Part shown: positions 8,552-16,815 of the stretch, piece by piece
How the letters are laid out: each line of letters starts with the position of its first letter
How positions within the stretch are numbered: position 1 is the stretch's first letter
From: Roseateles oligotrophus
Lineage (GTDB): Bacteria > Pseudomonadota > Gammaproteobacteria > Burkholderiales > Burkholderiaceae_C
Assembly: GCF_014204525.1 (NCBI RefSeq)
Contig: NZ_JACHLP010000008.1
Location: 62,001 to 126,000 of the forward strand
Direction: 5' to 3'
DNA: 64,000 bases
Notes under the pieces: model-generated
Databases searched by the model: none
The model's input: only the letters and a program-made list of their open reading frames with translations
What the model was told of the DNA's origin: nothing
Translations under genes and position numbers: made by a program

Positions 8552-9190
8552 ATGTCTCTTGCCCATTACACCGGCCTGCTATTGGCCGGCCTTGCGCGCC
8601 TGATCACCGGCACGCAAGGCCATTGGAAGGGCTGCCCGCCGATGGCCGAGCAGCGCATCTATTTCGCCAATCACCAAAGCCATTTCGACTGGGTGCTGAT
8701 CTGGGCCGCCTTGCCGCATGAGCTGCGCGCCCAGACCCGGCCCATCGCCGCCCGCGACTACTGGACCAGCAGTCCGCTCAAGACCTGGCTGACCACGGCC
8801 GTGTTCAATGCCGTCTACGTCAGCCGCAACCGGAGCACAGCCGACGAAGACCCGCTGGAACCGCTGGCCCAGGCCCTGGCCGCGGGCGACTCGGTGGTGA
8901 TCTTCCCTGAGGGCACCCGCTCCAACAAGGGCGAGCCGCAGGCCTTCAAGGCCGGGCTCTACCACCTGGCCGAGCAGTTCCCGCAGGTCAGACTGATCCC
9001 GACCTGGATCGACAACGTCCAGCGCGTCATGCCCAAGGGCGAGGTCGTGCCCGTGCCCATTCTGTGTACCGTCACCTTCGGCGCCGCGCTCAGCCTGGAG
9101 CCGGGCGAGGACAAGCGCGCCTTTCTGGAGCGAGCGCGCGCCGCCGTGCTGGCGCAAAAGCCGGGCCGACCCGGCGGGGCACGCCCATGA
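8552..9190 (+). CDS. 1-acyl-sn-glycerol-3-phosphate acyltransferase-like protein
   Basis: A 212-residue membrane-associated PlsC-family acyltransferase. It has the catalytic NHQSHFDW box (NHxxxxD) near residue 45 and the substrate-binding FPEGTRS motif near residue 117. Such enzymes acylate lysophosphatidic acid at position 2 in phospholipid synthesis. The following gene encodes a CDP-diacylglycerol synthase, the next enzyme of the same pathway, and the two overlap as ATGA. The ATG at 8552 was chosen because upstream in-frame codons fall in the intergenic repeat. Confidence 0.85.
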   Translation: MSLAHYTGLLLAGLARLITGTQGHWKGCPPMAEQRIYFANHQSHFDWVLIWAALPHELRAQTRPIAARDYWTSSPLKTWLTTAVFNAVYVSRNRSTADEDPLEPLAQALAAGDSVVIFPEGTRSNKGEPQAFKAGLYHLAEQFPQVRLIPTWIDNVQRVMPKGEVVPVPILCTVTFGAALSLEPGEDKRAFLERARAAVLAQKPGRPGGARP

Positions 9191-10170
9191 ACTGGCTCAA
9201 GACCCTGGACAGCAACGAGCAGATCGCCCTGCTCTTCGTCACCTTGTTCGGCGCCCTGGCCCTGGCCAGCGCCGCCAGCTTCCTGCTCGGCCTGCGGGCG
9301 CGCGAGGAAGATGGCGAACACGCCCTGGCCCGGCGCCGCAAGATTCAGCACGAGCTGAATCTGCTATGGCTGGGCGCCTCCCTCTTTTGGGCCGCCTGGA
9401 TCTCGGGGCCGCTGGGCGCCACGCTCTTGTTCGGCGTGCTGTCCTTTCTGGCCCTGCGCGAATTCATCACGCTGCTGCACACCCGGCGCGGCGACCACCG
9501 CAGCCTGATCCTGGCCTTCTTCGTGCTGCTGCCCCTGCAATACCTGGTGGTGGGCCTGCGCGAGTTCAATCTCTTCACCGTGCTGGTGCCGGTCTACGCC
9601 TTTCTGGCCATCCCGGTGGTCAGCGCCCTGGCCGGCGACCCGGAGGACTTTCTGGAACGTAACGCCAAGATCCAGTGGGGCATCATGGTCTGCGTCTACG
9701 GGCTCTCGCATGCCCCGGCGCTGATCCTGCTGGACATCCCGGGCTATAAGGGCCGCGGTGCGTTCTTGCTGTTCTTCCTGGTGATGGTGGTCAGCTTTGG
9801 CCAGCTGATCGAGCAGGCCGCCGCCCAGCGCCTGCGCCGCCGGCCGGTGGCGCGCCAGGTCAGCCGGACCTTCTCCATGCGCGCCTGGTGGGCCGGCATC
9901 TTCGCCGCCGCCCTGCTGGGTGCGGCCCTGTTCTGGATCACCCCCTTCACCGCCGTCAAGGCCATGTTGATGGCCGCCGTGGCGGCCGGGGCCGGCAGCT
10001 TTGGCGGCCTGGTGATGGAGGCCTTGAAACGCGACGCCGGCGTGCGTTCCTGGGGCAACCGCAGCTCCATCACCGGGGCCGTGGGCCTGCTGGACCGCAT
10101 CGCCGTGCTGTGCTTCTCGGCCCCCGTCTTCTTCCACTCGGTTCGCTGGTATTTCAAATGGGCGCAATGA
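9187..10170 (+). CDS. Phosphatidate cytidylyltransferase (CDP-diacylglycerol synthase)
   Basis: A 327-residue polytopic inner-membrane protein of the CdsA family, with about eight hydrophobic segments. The C-terminal family signature is seen as GSFGGLVMEALKRDAGVR followed by ITGAVGLLDRIAVLCFSAPV, where the GLLDR stretch corresponds to the conserved GGxLDR of CdsA proteins. It would convert phosphatidate and CTP to CDP-diacylglycerol. Its start overlaps the acyltransferase stop (ATGA). Its own stop overlaps the ATG of the truncated ruvC copy that follows, so the ancestral operon probably continued directly into ruvC. Confidence 0.85.
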   Translation: MNWLKTLDSNEQIALLFVTLFGALALASAASFLLGLRAREEDGEHALARRRKIQHELNLLWLGASLFWAAWISGPLGATLLFGVLSFLALREFITLLHTRRGDHRSLILAFFVLLPLQYLVVGLREFNLFTVLVPVYAFLAIPVVSALAGDPEDFLERNAKIQWGIMVCVYGLSHAPALILLDIPGYKGRGAFLLFFLVMVVSFGQLIEQAAAQRLRRRPVARQVSRTFSMRAWWAGIFAAALLGAALFWITPFTAVKAMLMAAVAAGAGSFGGLVMEALKRDAGVRSWGNRSSITGAVGLLDRIAVLCFSAPVFFHSVRWYFKWAQ

Positions 10171-10271
10171 GAATTTTGGGCATTGACCCAGGGCTACAAA
10201 CCACCGGTTTTAGCTTCGGCCCGGCGCTTGCGCGCCTTCACGTCCGCTGCGCGGACATGAGCCTGCGCTGA
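10167..10271 (+). pseudogene. Duplicated 5' end of ruvC (displaced start fragment)
   Basis: A 34-codon frame starts with ATG at 10167, overlapping the cdsA stop as ATGA. Its first 15 residues, [15 protein letters not shown], are identical to those of the intact ruvC at 10311. The 45-nt stretches differ at nine bases, all synonymous (for example AGA versus CGT, TTG versus CTC, ACC versus ACA). After codon 15 similarity ends abruptly and the frame runs to a TGA at 10269-10271. The fragment uses codons rare in this window (AGA, CCA, CTA, CAA). It looks like the original ruvC start, cut off from its gene. It may still be translated as a short leader peptide. Confidence 0.75.
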
Positions 10272-10310
10272 AATCCTGTACAACTTCGCTGCTCACCAGC
10301 ATCAACAACC

Positions 10311-10859
10311 ATGCGTATTCTCGGCATTGACCCTGGCCTACAGACAACGGGTTTTGGAGTGATTGAAGCCGATGGCCCGCGCCTGAGCTATGTGGCCAGC
10401 GGCACCATCAAGACCAATGCCGTCGCCACCGGCGACCTGCCGGCGCGGCTGAAGATCATCTTCGACGGGGTGTGTGAGGTGGCAGGCCGTTATGGCGCGC
10501 AATGCGCGGCGGTGGAGATCGTCTTCGTCAACGTCAACCCGCAGTCCACCCTGCTGCTGGGCCAGGCGCGCGGCGCGGCCATCACGGCCCTGGTGTCACG
10601 CGATCTGGCGGTGTCAGAGTACACCGCCCTGCAGATGAAAAAAGCCGTGGTCGGCCATGGCCACGCCAAGAAGGAGCAGGTGCAACACATGGTGCAGCGC
10701 CTGCTCAGCCTGCCCGCCGAGCCCGGCAAGGACGCCGCCGATGCCCTGGGCCTGGCCATCATGCATGCGCACGCCAACGTCTCCTTCGAGGCAATGAGCC
10801 GCAGCACCACCTTGCAGCGCCGCCAGCACGCGCAGTTCAAGGGCAGCCGGACTTATTGA
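10311..10859 (+). CDS. ruvC: Holliday junction endonuclease RuvC
   Basis: A 182-residue crossover-junction endodeoxyribonuclease. It resolves Holliday junctions together with RuvAB during recombination repair. The four acidic catalytic residues are present: Asp7 (GIDPG), Glu69 (AVEIVFVN), Asp141 and Asp144 (KDAADAL). Length is typical. The gene has its own leader of about 40 nt after the upstream truncated copy and is not overlapped by cdsA. Its first 15 codons are richer in A and T than the rest of the gene. No ruvA or ruvB follows in this window. Confidence 0.95.
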   Translation: MRILGIDPGLQTTGFGVIEADGPRLSYVASGTIKTNAVATGDLPARLKIIFDGVCEVAGRYGAQCAAVEIVFVNVNPQSTLLLGQARGAAITALVSRDLAVSEYTALQMKKAVVGHGHAKKEQVQHMVQRLLSLPAEPGKDAADALGLAIMHAHANVSFEAMSRSTTLQRRQHAQFKGSRTY

Positions 10860-10875
10860 GCCAAGCGCTTGCCGA

Positions 10876-11172
10876 TCACTCGGGAAGCCGGGCCAGCCAG
10901 TACGCTGGCGGGCGGCGCTCATCGGCAATGGCGTGTACAAGCACGCCCCCGGCTATTTCGGTATAGATCACAGCGAAGGGGAAGTCGTTCACCAGCCTGC
11001 GCCGGGTGCCGCCGGCCGAAGCCTTGCCATGCAGAGGAAATTCGGCCGCGCGCAGCGCCGCCGCCTCAACTTCGCCACGGAAACGGCTCCCCAGCCCCTG
11101 CCGCAGATTCTCGTAGTAACGAGTCTGGGCCAGCAACTCAGCTCGCGCCTGCCGTGTAAAACGGGCTTGCAT
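10876..11172 (-). CDS. ParE/RelE-type toxin
   Basis: A 98-residue basic protein of the RelE/ParE superfamily. It begins with FTRQARAELLAQTRYYE, continues with GLGSRFRGEVEAAA and a beta-rich RRRLVNDFPFAVIYTE, and ends with VHAIADERRPPAYW, all standard for the fold. It lies 9 nt downstream of a small antitoxin gene. The ParE/RelE fold includes gyrase poisons and mRNA interferases; the sequence does not decide which. It is convergent with ruvC, ending 16 nt past the ruvC stop. Confidence 0.82.
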   Translation of the reverse strand: MQARFTRQARAELLAQTRYYENLRQGLGSRFRGEVEAAALRAAEFPLHGKASAGGTRRRLVNDFPFAVIYTEIAGGVLVHAIADERRPPAYWLARLPE

Positions 11173-11181
11173 TGGCTCGCA

Positions 11182-11412
11182 TCAAGGGGCGATGCGCCTG
11201 GCCTCCGCAAACACATCCTCTGCCGAATAGGTCTCGACCTCGCCGCGCTCATAGGCGGCAAGACGCCGCTCAATCTCCTGATCCCAGGCGGCGGCGACCT
11301 CCGCGGCGGGCTGCTGGTGCAGGGTCGCCAGAATCATCTCCACCAGGCGCGAACGATCCTCAAGCGCGAGGGCAAGACTGCGCTCAGCGAGTTCGGCAAC
11401 AAGGTCAGACAT
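11182..11412 (-). CDS. Antitoxin, addiction-module component family
   Basis: A 76-residue acidic protein that matches the short addiction-module antitoxin family (PF09720/TIGR02574). It has a helical N-terminus with LALALEDRSRLVEMILATL and a C-terminal AAWDQEIERRLAAYERGEVE that would wrap the toxin. It precedes the toxin gene, as is usual for type II systems. The start ATG at 11412 follows GGAGGATGCCCC, a good ribosome-binding site. Confidence 0.8.
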   Translation of the reverse strand: MSDLVAELAERSLALALEDRSRLVEMILATLHQQPAAEVAAAWDQEIERRLAAYERGEVETYSAEDVFAEARRIAP

Positions 11413-11504
11413 GGGGCATCCTCCAAAAACGCCTACCCCTTCAAGACCAGCGCTTGATCAGCGGCAGGCGTGCAAGCGAAGTTTACCCGTGCCCAGCAGG
11501 CGGC

Positions 11505-11999
11505 TCAAACCTGGGCTGGACGACGCCTCAGCATCAGCCCAAGCCCCAGCAATCCACCCAAGCCCAGCGCCCAGCTCGAGGGCTCGGGCACGGCGCTGAT
11601 GCTGTAGCCGCCCGAGCTTTCCACGCCGCCCACCGGGGTGAAGTGCAGATAGGCGTCGCTCAGATCAAAACTGCCCGAGCTGAAGACGAGGCTTTGCGTG
11701 CTTGATGCGAACTGGACGCTCAGGCCCAGGAAAACGCCGTCCTGATGATCGGCCGTGGGCGTGCCGCTGGCGCCGGCGAGCTGGTAGCTCTGGCCCAGGA
11801 AGTTGAGGCTGAAGCTCAGCAGCGCGGGCGTCTCGAAGCCGCTACCCGTGAGGGCCGCGTCGGCAAAGCTGAACTGGCCGCTGAAGCTCTTGCCCGCCTC
11901 GGGGCCGGCGTCGATCAGGCCGTTGAAGTTGAAGATGGCGGCTTGGGCCGAGAACATGGCACCCAGCAGACCCAGGGCGATGGCGGTTTTCTTGAACAT
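11505..11999 (-). CDS. PEP-CTERM sorting domain protein
   Basis: A 164-residue secreted protein with a clear signal peptide (residues 1-20, ending SAQA). The C-terminal sorting signal is VPEPSSWALGLGGLLGLGLM followed by RRR. This is the exosortase/PEP-CTERM target signature: the motif, a membrane helix and a basic tail. The middle is beta-rich and of unknown function. An exosortase gene is needed elsewhere in the genome and is not in this window. A 14-nt palindrome (TTTCTCCGGAGAAA at 12004-12017) covers its ribosome-binding site and may limit translation. Confidence 0.85.
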   Translation of the reverse strand: MFKKTAIALGLLGAMFSAQAAIFNFNGLIDAGPEAGKSFSGQFSFADAALTGSGFETPALLSFSLNFLGQSYQLAGASGTPTADHQDGVFLGLSVQFASSTQSLVFSSGSFDLSDAYLHFTPVGGVESSGGYSISAVPEPSSWALGLGGLLGLGLMLRRRPAQV

Positions 12000-12036
12000 G
12001 TTTTTTCTCCGGAGAAATCTTGTTGGAGGCCGCGGC

Positions 12037-12063
12037 GGCCGGCCCGCTGCGCGCGGGCCGGCC
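12037..12063 (-). terminator. Strong hairpin after the nuclease gene
   Basis: GGCCGGCCCGC at 12037-12047 pairs perfectly with GCGGGCCGGCC at 12053-12063 across a 5-nt loop. It follows the nuclease stop (12072) on the minus strand. No T-run follows, so it may attenuate or process the transcript between the nuclease and PEP-CTERM genes rather than end it. Confidence 0.45.
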
Positions 12064-12071
12064 TGGCTGGC

Positions 12072-15000
12072 TTAAAAGCGGAAGCTATTGGCCTGCAAGG
12101 CCTGGCAGCCGACGTTCTTGAGCAGCACCACCGGGCGCGACTTGGCGGCACCGGCGGCGCCGTCGGGGTCATAGCCCACCAGGGCGCCGGCCGTGCTCGT
12201 GCTGCAGGTCACAAAGCCTTCGCCCAGCGGGTTGGCGCTATTGATGCCGACATTCTTCAGCAGGCCCGTGAAGACCAGCAGGTCCTGACCGGGCTTGAAG
12301 TCGGTGATGGTGTCCAGGCCATCGGCGCCGGTGGTGTAGACGAACTGGTTATTGCCCGCACCGCCCGTCAAGGTGTCGCGGCCCAGGCCGCCTTCGATCA
12401 CATCGTCGCCCGGGGTGCCGACGATCACATCATTGCCCGCCGTGCCCTTGATCTGCTTGTACAGATTCAGGCCCAGCACCATGGGGTCGTGATCGGAGGA
12501 GCGGAAGGGCGTGGGCGTGTAGTAGGCGGCCGGGTTGAACTCGGTGTTGTAGTCGATCACCAGGGGCTCGTCGGCATTGATATGCCAGGAGGTCGCGCCC
12601 GCCACCTTTGGGGCAAGGGAGGCCGTGCCCAAGCCATGGTCCAGGCGGCCGGCAAAGCCGTCGAAGACGTAGGAGTAATCGGCCGGCTCGAACAAGCCCA
12701 CCAGGTCCACGATCTGGCCGTTCTGGGTCAGGGTGTGGATGGGGTCTTCCTGGGCATAGGCATTGAAGTCGCCCAGCAGCACCAGATCCTGGGTGCCTGC
12801 CACCGCCTTCACCTGGTTGACGAAGTTCTGCAGCTGCAAGGCCTGGTCGATACGGTGCGCGTTGTAGCAGCCTTGCAGATCGCCCTGGTCGGCATCCGCG
12901 CCCGCGGCGCCCGAGCAGCTCTTGGACTTGAAGTGGTTGACCACCACGGCGAAGCGCTCGCCGTTCGCGGCCTGGAAGCCCTGGGCAAAGGTCGGGCGGT
13001 TGTTGACGGGTGAGGGGTCGGAGATGGAGGCGCCCACCAGGCTCAGCTTAGCCGGCTTGTAAATCATCGCCACGCGGATGGCGTCGTCGCCCGTGCCTTG
13101 CGCGGGCGGCGGCGTCACGGCATAAGTGCCGGCGCCCATCTTGGCGTTCAGCGCATTGACCAGGGTCGTGACCGCCACCTCGCCATTGTTCTGGATCTCC
13201 ATCAAGCCCACGACGTCGGCACCCAGCGTGCTCAGCTCGGCCACGGTCTTGGCGAGCTGGCGCTGGTACTCGTTCAGATTGTCCGCACCGCGGCAATTGG
13301 CCGCCGACACCGTGCCGCTCAGCGAGCAGCCCTGGCCCGAGCCGCCGGCCGCCGTCTGGCCATTGCTGAAGGTGGTGAAGAAGTTCAGCACATTGGCGCT
13401 GGCGATCTTCACATTGCCGCCCACGGAGGGCGCTGCCAGAGGGCGCGGATTGGCGCGGGTGAACACCGGCGCCACGCTGGGCTGCAAGCGGTACATGGAG
13501 GCGCCGCTGGCATTGGCCGTGGCCGGGCCGTAGTCGATCACCCCGGTCAGGCTGTCCACCGTGTCGCCGGCGCGGTTGGTGTTGTCCACGCCCATATAGG
13601 GCACGACGGCAGGGTTCTGGGCCGAGCTGTTGTCGTCCAGGATGATGGCGCGGGCCAGATTGGCCGTGGCCAGGGCCTGGGCGTCGGGGCCGGGGCGCAG
13701 CACATTGGTGGGGTTCAGCAGGCGGCCGCCGGCCGCCATCGTCAGCTGGCCGTAGCGGCCGAGGAAGTAGTTCTGCTGCACGGTGATGGGGCCGCTCAGC
13801 TTGACCAGCATGCCCTCAAAAGCCTCCAGGCCGCCGGGGGCCAGGCTCGTCAGGTCCACCACGGTGGGCGTGATGGCATTGCCCGTGCTCAGCGTCGTCA
13901 GCCCGCTGATGTTCTTCAGCTGGGTGATGCTGCTCTGGCCGGATGTGAACTCGGTCACCAGGCCGCTCAGGCTCACTTCGGCACCCACGGCCACGGTGGG
14001 TGCGGTGGCGGTGTAGACAAAGATGCCGTCCGAGGTGCTGGGGTCGCCATCGCCCAGGCGGTCCTGCATATAAAAACCGGTGGGCGAGAGCAGGGTCACG
14101 ATGCCCTTGGTGCTGACGGTCTGGTTCAGCAGCGGGCTGCTGGCCCCCGAGCCCTGGATGCTGTAGATGGGCGTCATGCCGGCCACCGTCAGCTTGAAGC
14201 TGCAGCTGGCCGACTGGCCATCGTTATTGCCCCATTGCAGGCCCAGGTTGTAGGTGCCGCCCGCCAGCGAGGCCGCGACATTGATGCTCTGGGTGGCCGT
14301 GCCACCGGGGGCCGTGGCGGCGCTGAAGCTGCCCAGGCTGATGCCGGCCGGCCAGCTGGCCGTGGCGACGGCGCTATTGACTCGGCTGTCGGCATCGCTG
14401 GCGCTCACGCTGAAGACGCTGTTGGCGCCCGAGCTGACGCTTGCATCCGGGCAGTTGGGGACGATGGGCTGGAAGGCCGGCACGCCGCCGCAAACGTTTG
14501 CCGGTGTGGCGGAATTGCGCAGCAGCGGGGTGCCCACCGTGAAGTCCGCGCTGTTGTTGTCGCTGTCTGTGCAGCCATTGCCCTTGCGCAGCGCGGCCGT
14601 CGTGCTGCTCAAAGCCGGGGTGGCCGCCGTCTCGTAGCCATTGGCCGAGCCATAGCCCACCAGATCGACCAGATTGCCGCCGCTGGGGTTGGCGCCGCTC
14701 AGGGCCAGGCTGCTGCTGACCAGGGCGACCTTGCCGTTGGAGGCGCTCATATTCAGATTGCCCGTGCCGTCCTGGATGGTGATGTCGGCCCCCAGCGCGC
14801 CGCTGCCCGTGCCTTGGCGAATCAAGAGGTAGCGGCCCGGCTGCAGCACCGGATTGGCCAGATTGTTCAATGCCGCGACGGCCCAGTTGCCGGTGCCGGT
14901 GGCGCTGCCGTACTGGAGGGAGTAGGTGCTCAGATCGACCGGGCTGCTGCCGCCGTTGAAGATCTCGATGTAGTCGTATTTGTAGCTGGGCGAGCCGGAG

Positions 15001-15113
15001 GTGGCCGCGCCGCCGCCGTAGACCTGGCTGATGACCACGCCTTGCGCGGAAGCCAGCACCGCCGGGGCCGCAAATGCGGCGGCCAGCAAGGCAACAATGG
15101 GTTTGAGTTTCAT
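12072..15113 (-). CDS. Secreted ExeM/NucH-family nuclease with RTX-type C-terminus
   Basis: A 1013-residue extracellular nuclease. In order: a signal-peptide-like N-terminus (about 1-22); a lamin-tail domain with VVISQVYGGG and YDYIEIFNGG; Ig-like and OB-like middle parts; an endonuclease/exonuclease/phosphatase domain from about residue 566 to 875 with LMEIQNN, VNHFKSK, LGDFNAYAQEDP and SSDHDPM; then RTX-like calcium repeats (GTAGNDVIVGTPGDDVIEGG, GLGRDTLTGGAGNNQFVY) and a C-terminal tail. The family degrades extracellular DNA and is often linked to biofilm turnover or phosphate scavenging. The ATG at 15113 opens the signal peptide. Having both an N-terminal signal and RTX repeats leaves the secretion route open. 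Confidence 0.88.
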   Translation of the reverse strand: MKLKPIVALLAAAFAAPAVLASAQGVVISQVYGGGAATSGSPSYKYDYIEIFNGGSSPVDLSTYSLQYGSATGTGNWAVAALNNLANPVLQPGRYLLIRQGTGSGALGADITIQDGTGNLNMSASNGKVALVSSSLALSGANPSGGNLVDLVGYGSANGYETAATPALSSTTAALRKGNGCTDSDNNSADFTVGTPLLRNSATPANVCGGVPAFQPIVPNCPDASVSSGANSVFSVSASDADSRVNSAVATASWPAGISLGSFSAATAPGGTATQSINVAASLAGGTYNLGLQWGNNDGQSASCSFKLTVAGMTPIYSIQGSGASSPLLNQTVSTKGIVTLLSPTGFYMQDRLGDGDPSTSDGIFVYTATAPTVAVGAEVSLSGLVTEFTSGQSSITQLKNISGLTTLSTGNAITPTVVDLTSLAPGGLEAFEGMLVKLSGPITVQQNYFLGRYGQLTMAAGGRLLNPTNVLRPGPDAQALATANLARAIILDDNSSAQNPAVVPYMGVDNTNRAGDTVDSLTGVIDYGPATANASGASMYRLQPSVAPVFTRANPRPLAAPSVGGNVKIASANVLNFFTTFSNGQTAAGGSGQGCSLSGTVSAANCRGADNLNEYQRQLAKTVAELSTLGADVVGLMEIQNNGEVAVTTLVNALNAKMGAGTYAVTPPPAQGTGDDAIRVAMIYKPAKLSLVGASISDPSPVNNRPTFAQGFQAANGERFAVVVNHFKSKSCSGAAGADADQGDLQGCYNAHRIDQALQLQNFVNQVKAVAGTQDLVLLGDFNAYAQEDPIHTLTQNGQIVDLVGLFEPADYSYVFDGFAGRLDHGLGTASLAPKVAGATSWHINADEPLVIDYNTEFNPAAYYTPTPFRSSDHDPMVLGLNLYKQIKGTAGNDVIVGTPGDDVIEGGLGRDTLTGGAGNNQFVYTTGADGLDTITDFKPGQDLLVFTGLLKNVGINSANPLGEGFVTCSTSTAGALVGYDPDGAAGAAKSRPVVLLKNVGCQALQANSFRF

Positions 15114-15306
15114 GGTGTTGGAGTAGAAGAGAGAAACCGCACTCCGGGCTTGAAAGCAGGCATTCCTCACCGACACGGGGCCGATCCAATGCTGCAAACC
15201 CGGCTCTCGCGCCCAAACAGCCCAGGCGCTGCGGACCATGCTAGCGCCCAAATATGACGATTGATGACATGCAAAACCCTAGACCACGGTACCGGGTGTA
15301 CCCGCA

Positions 15307-16743
15307 TCAGGGGCGGGCTCGGCGCTGGATTTGCGCCGCCATCCGGCCCAGCTCGGCAATCGCCGGCTCCACCCGCGCATCGTCCGGATGCCCCGCATTC
15401 AGGCGCAGGGCCTGGCGGAAACGCCGGTCCGCCGAGAACAGCTGGCCGGGCGCGGTGCTGATGCCCTGCTCAAGCGCCTCGCGATGCAGGGCCAGGGTGT
15501 CCACCCCGGCCGGCAGCTGCAGCCACAGAAAGTAGCCGCCCTCCGGCTGTGAGACCCGGGTGCCCGCCGGGAAGTGCCGCAACACCAGGGCCCGCGCCCG
15601 CGCCATGCTGGCGGCCAGGGCCTGGCGCAGGCCACGCAGATGGCGCTCATAACCGCCCTGCTCCAGATACTCGGCCAGGGCCAGTTGCGAGGGCACGGCC
15701 GTGGCCAGCGAGCTCATCATCTTGAGCCGCTGGACCTGCGGCGCAAAGCGCCCGGCCGCCGCCCAGCCCACCCGGTAGCCGGGCGCCAGGCATTTGGAGA
15801 AAGAGCTGCAATGCAGCACGCCGCCGGCCGGGTCGAAGGCCTTGGCCGGGCGCGGGCGCCGGATGCCGTGATAGAGCTCGGCATAGACATCGTCCTCGAT
15901 CAGGGGCACACCGTGGTGGGCCAGCAAGGCCACCAGGGCTTTCTTGCGCGCCGGCGGCATCAGGGCGCCCAGCGGGTTCTGGAAATTGGGCATGAACCAG
16001 CAGGCGGCGATCTTTTGTCGGGCCAGCAGCTCGGCCAGGGCGTCGGGGTCCACGCCCAGGCGCGGGTCGGTCGGCACCTCGACGGCGCGCAGATGCAGGC
16101 GCTCCAGGGCTTGCAGGGCGGCGTAAAAGGTCGGGCTTTCCAGCGCCACCACATCGCCCGGCCGGGTCACGGCCTGCAGGCACAGGCCCAGGGCCTCCAT
16201 CGCGCCATTGCAGATCACCAGCTCCTGCGGCGCCAGGGCGATGTCGTGCTGGCCATAACGCCGCCGCAGGGCTTGCAGCAATCGGGTGTTGCCGCTGGTC
16301 AGCTCGGCGCTGAGCTGGGCGGGCGGCAGCTGGCGCATGGCGCGGGCGCCGCAGCGCGCCAGCTGGGCCAGCGGAAACAGCCCGGCCGCGGCAAAGGCCG
16401 AGCCCAGGGGCACGACCTCGGCATCGCGGGTGGAGCCCAGCACGTCGAAGATCAGCTCGCTGATCACCACCTCGGTGGCCGCCGGCGCCTGCACGGCCGC
16501 CGCCAGCGGCCCGCCGCGCGCCCGCCTGGGCTTGCGCACGTAATAGCCCGAGCGCGGCCGCGCCTCGACCAGGCCGCGCGCCTCCAGCAGGTAATAGGCC
16601 TGGAACACGGTGGAAGGGCTGATGCCGCGGGCCAGGCAGGCCTGGCGCACCGAGGGCAGGCGGTCGCCAGCGGCCAGCACGCCGCTGTGGATGCGCTCCT
16701 CCAGCTCCTCGGCCAGGCTCTCGAACAGGGTTGCGGCGCTCAT
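15307..16743 (-). CDS. MocR-type PLP-dependent transcriptional regulator
   Basis: A 478-residue fusion. Residues 1-75 are a GntR winged helix (AAGDRLPSVRQACLARGISP, then STVFQAYYLLEARGLV). The rest is a fold-type I aminotransferase domain with NPLGALMP and SSFSK, whose lysine (about residue 317) should bind pyridoxal phosphate. MocR proteins use the aminotransferase part as a sensor, usually of vitamin B6 or amino-acid compounds, and often regulate a divergent neighbour. Here the divergent gene is ccoG, 72 nt away, so regulation of ccoG is possible but unproven. Confidence 0.88.
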   Translation of the reverse strand: MSAATLFESLAEELEERIHSGVLAAGDRLPSVRQACLARGISPSTVFQAYYLLEARGLVEARPRSGYYVRKPRRARGGPLAAAVQAPAATEVVISELIFDVLGSTRDAEVVPLGSAFAAAGLFPLAQLARCGARAMRQLPPAQLSAELTSGNTRLLQALRRRYGQHDIALAPQELVICNGAMEALGLCLQAVTRPGDVVALESPTFYAALQALERLHLRAVEVPTDPRLGVDPDALAELLARQKIAACWFMPNFQNPLGALMPPARKKALVALLAHHGVPLIEDDVYAELYHGIRRPRPAKAFDPAGGVLHCSSFSKCLAPGYRVGWAAAGRFAPQVQRLKMMSSLATAVPSQLALAEYLEQGGYERHLRGLRQALAASMARARALVLRHFPAGTRVSQPEGGYFLWLQLPAGVDTLALHREALEQGISTAPGQLFSADRRFRQALRLNAGHPDDARVEPAIAELGRMAAQIQRRARP

Positions 16744-16815
16744 GAGACTCCATCTGATCCGGTTGTTTTGCCAGAAATGTGATTACACCATCTCAGATCG
16801 CCCCGGGCCAAGATC

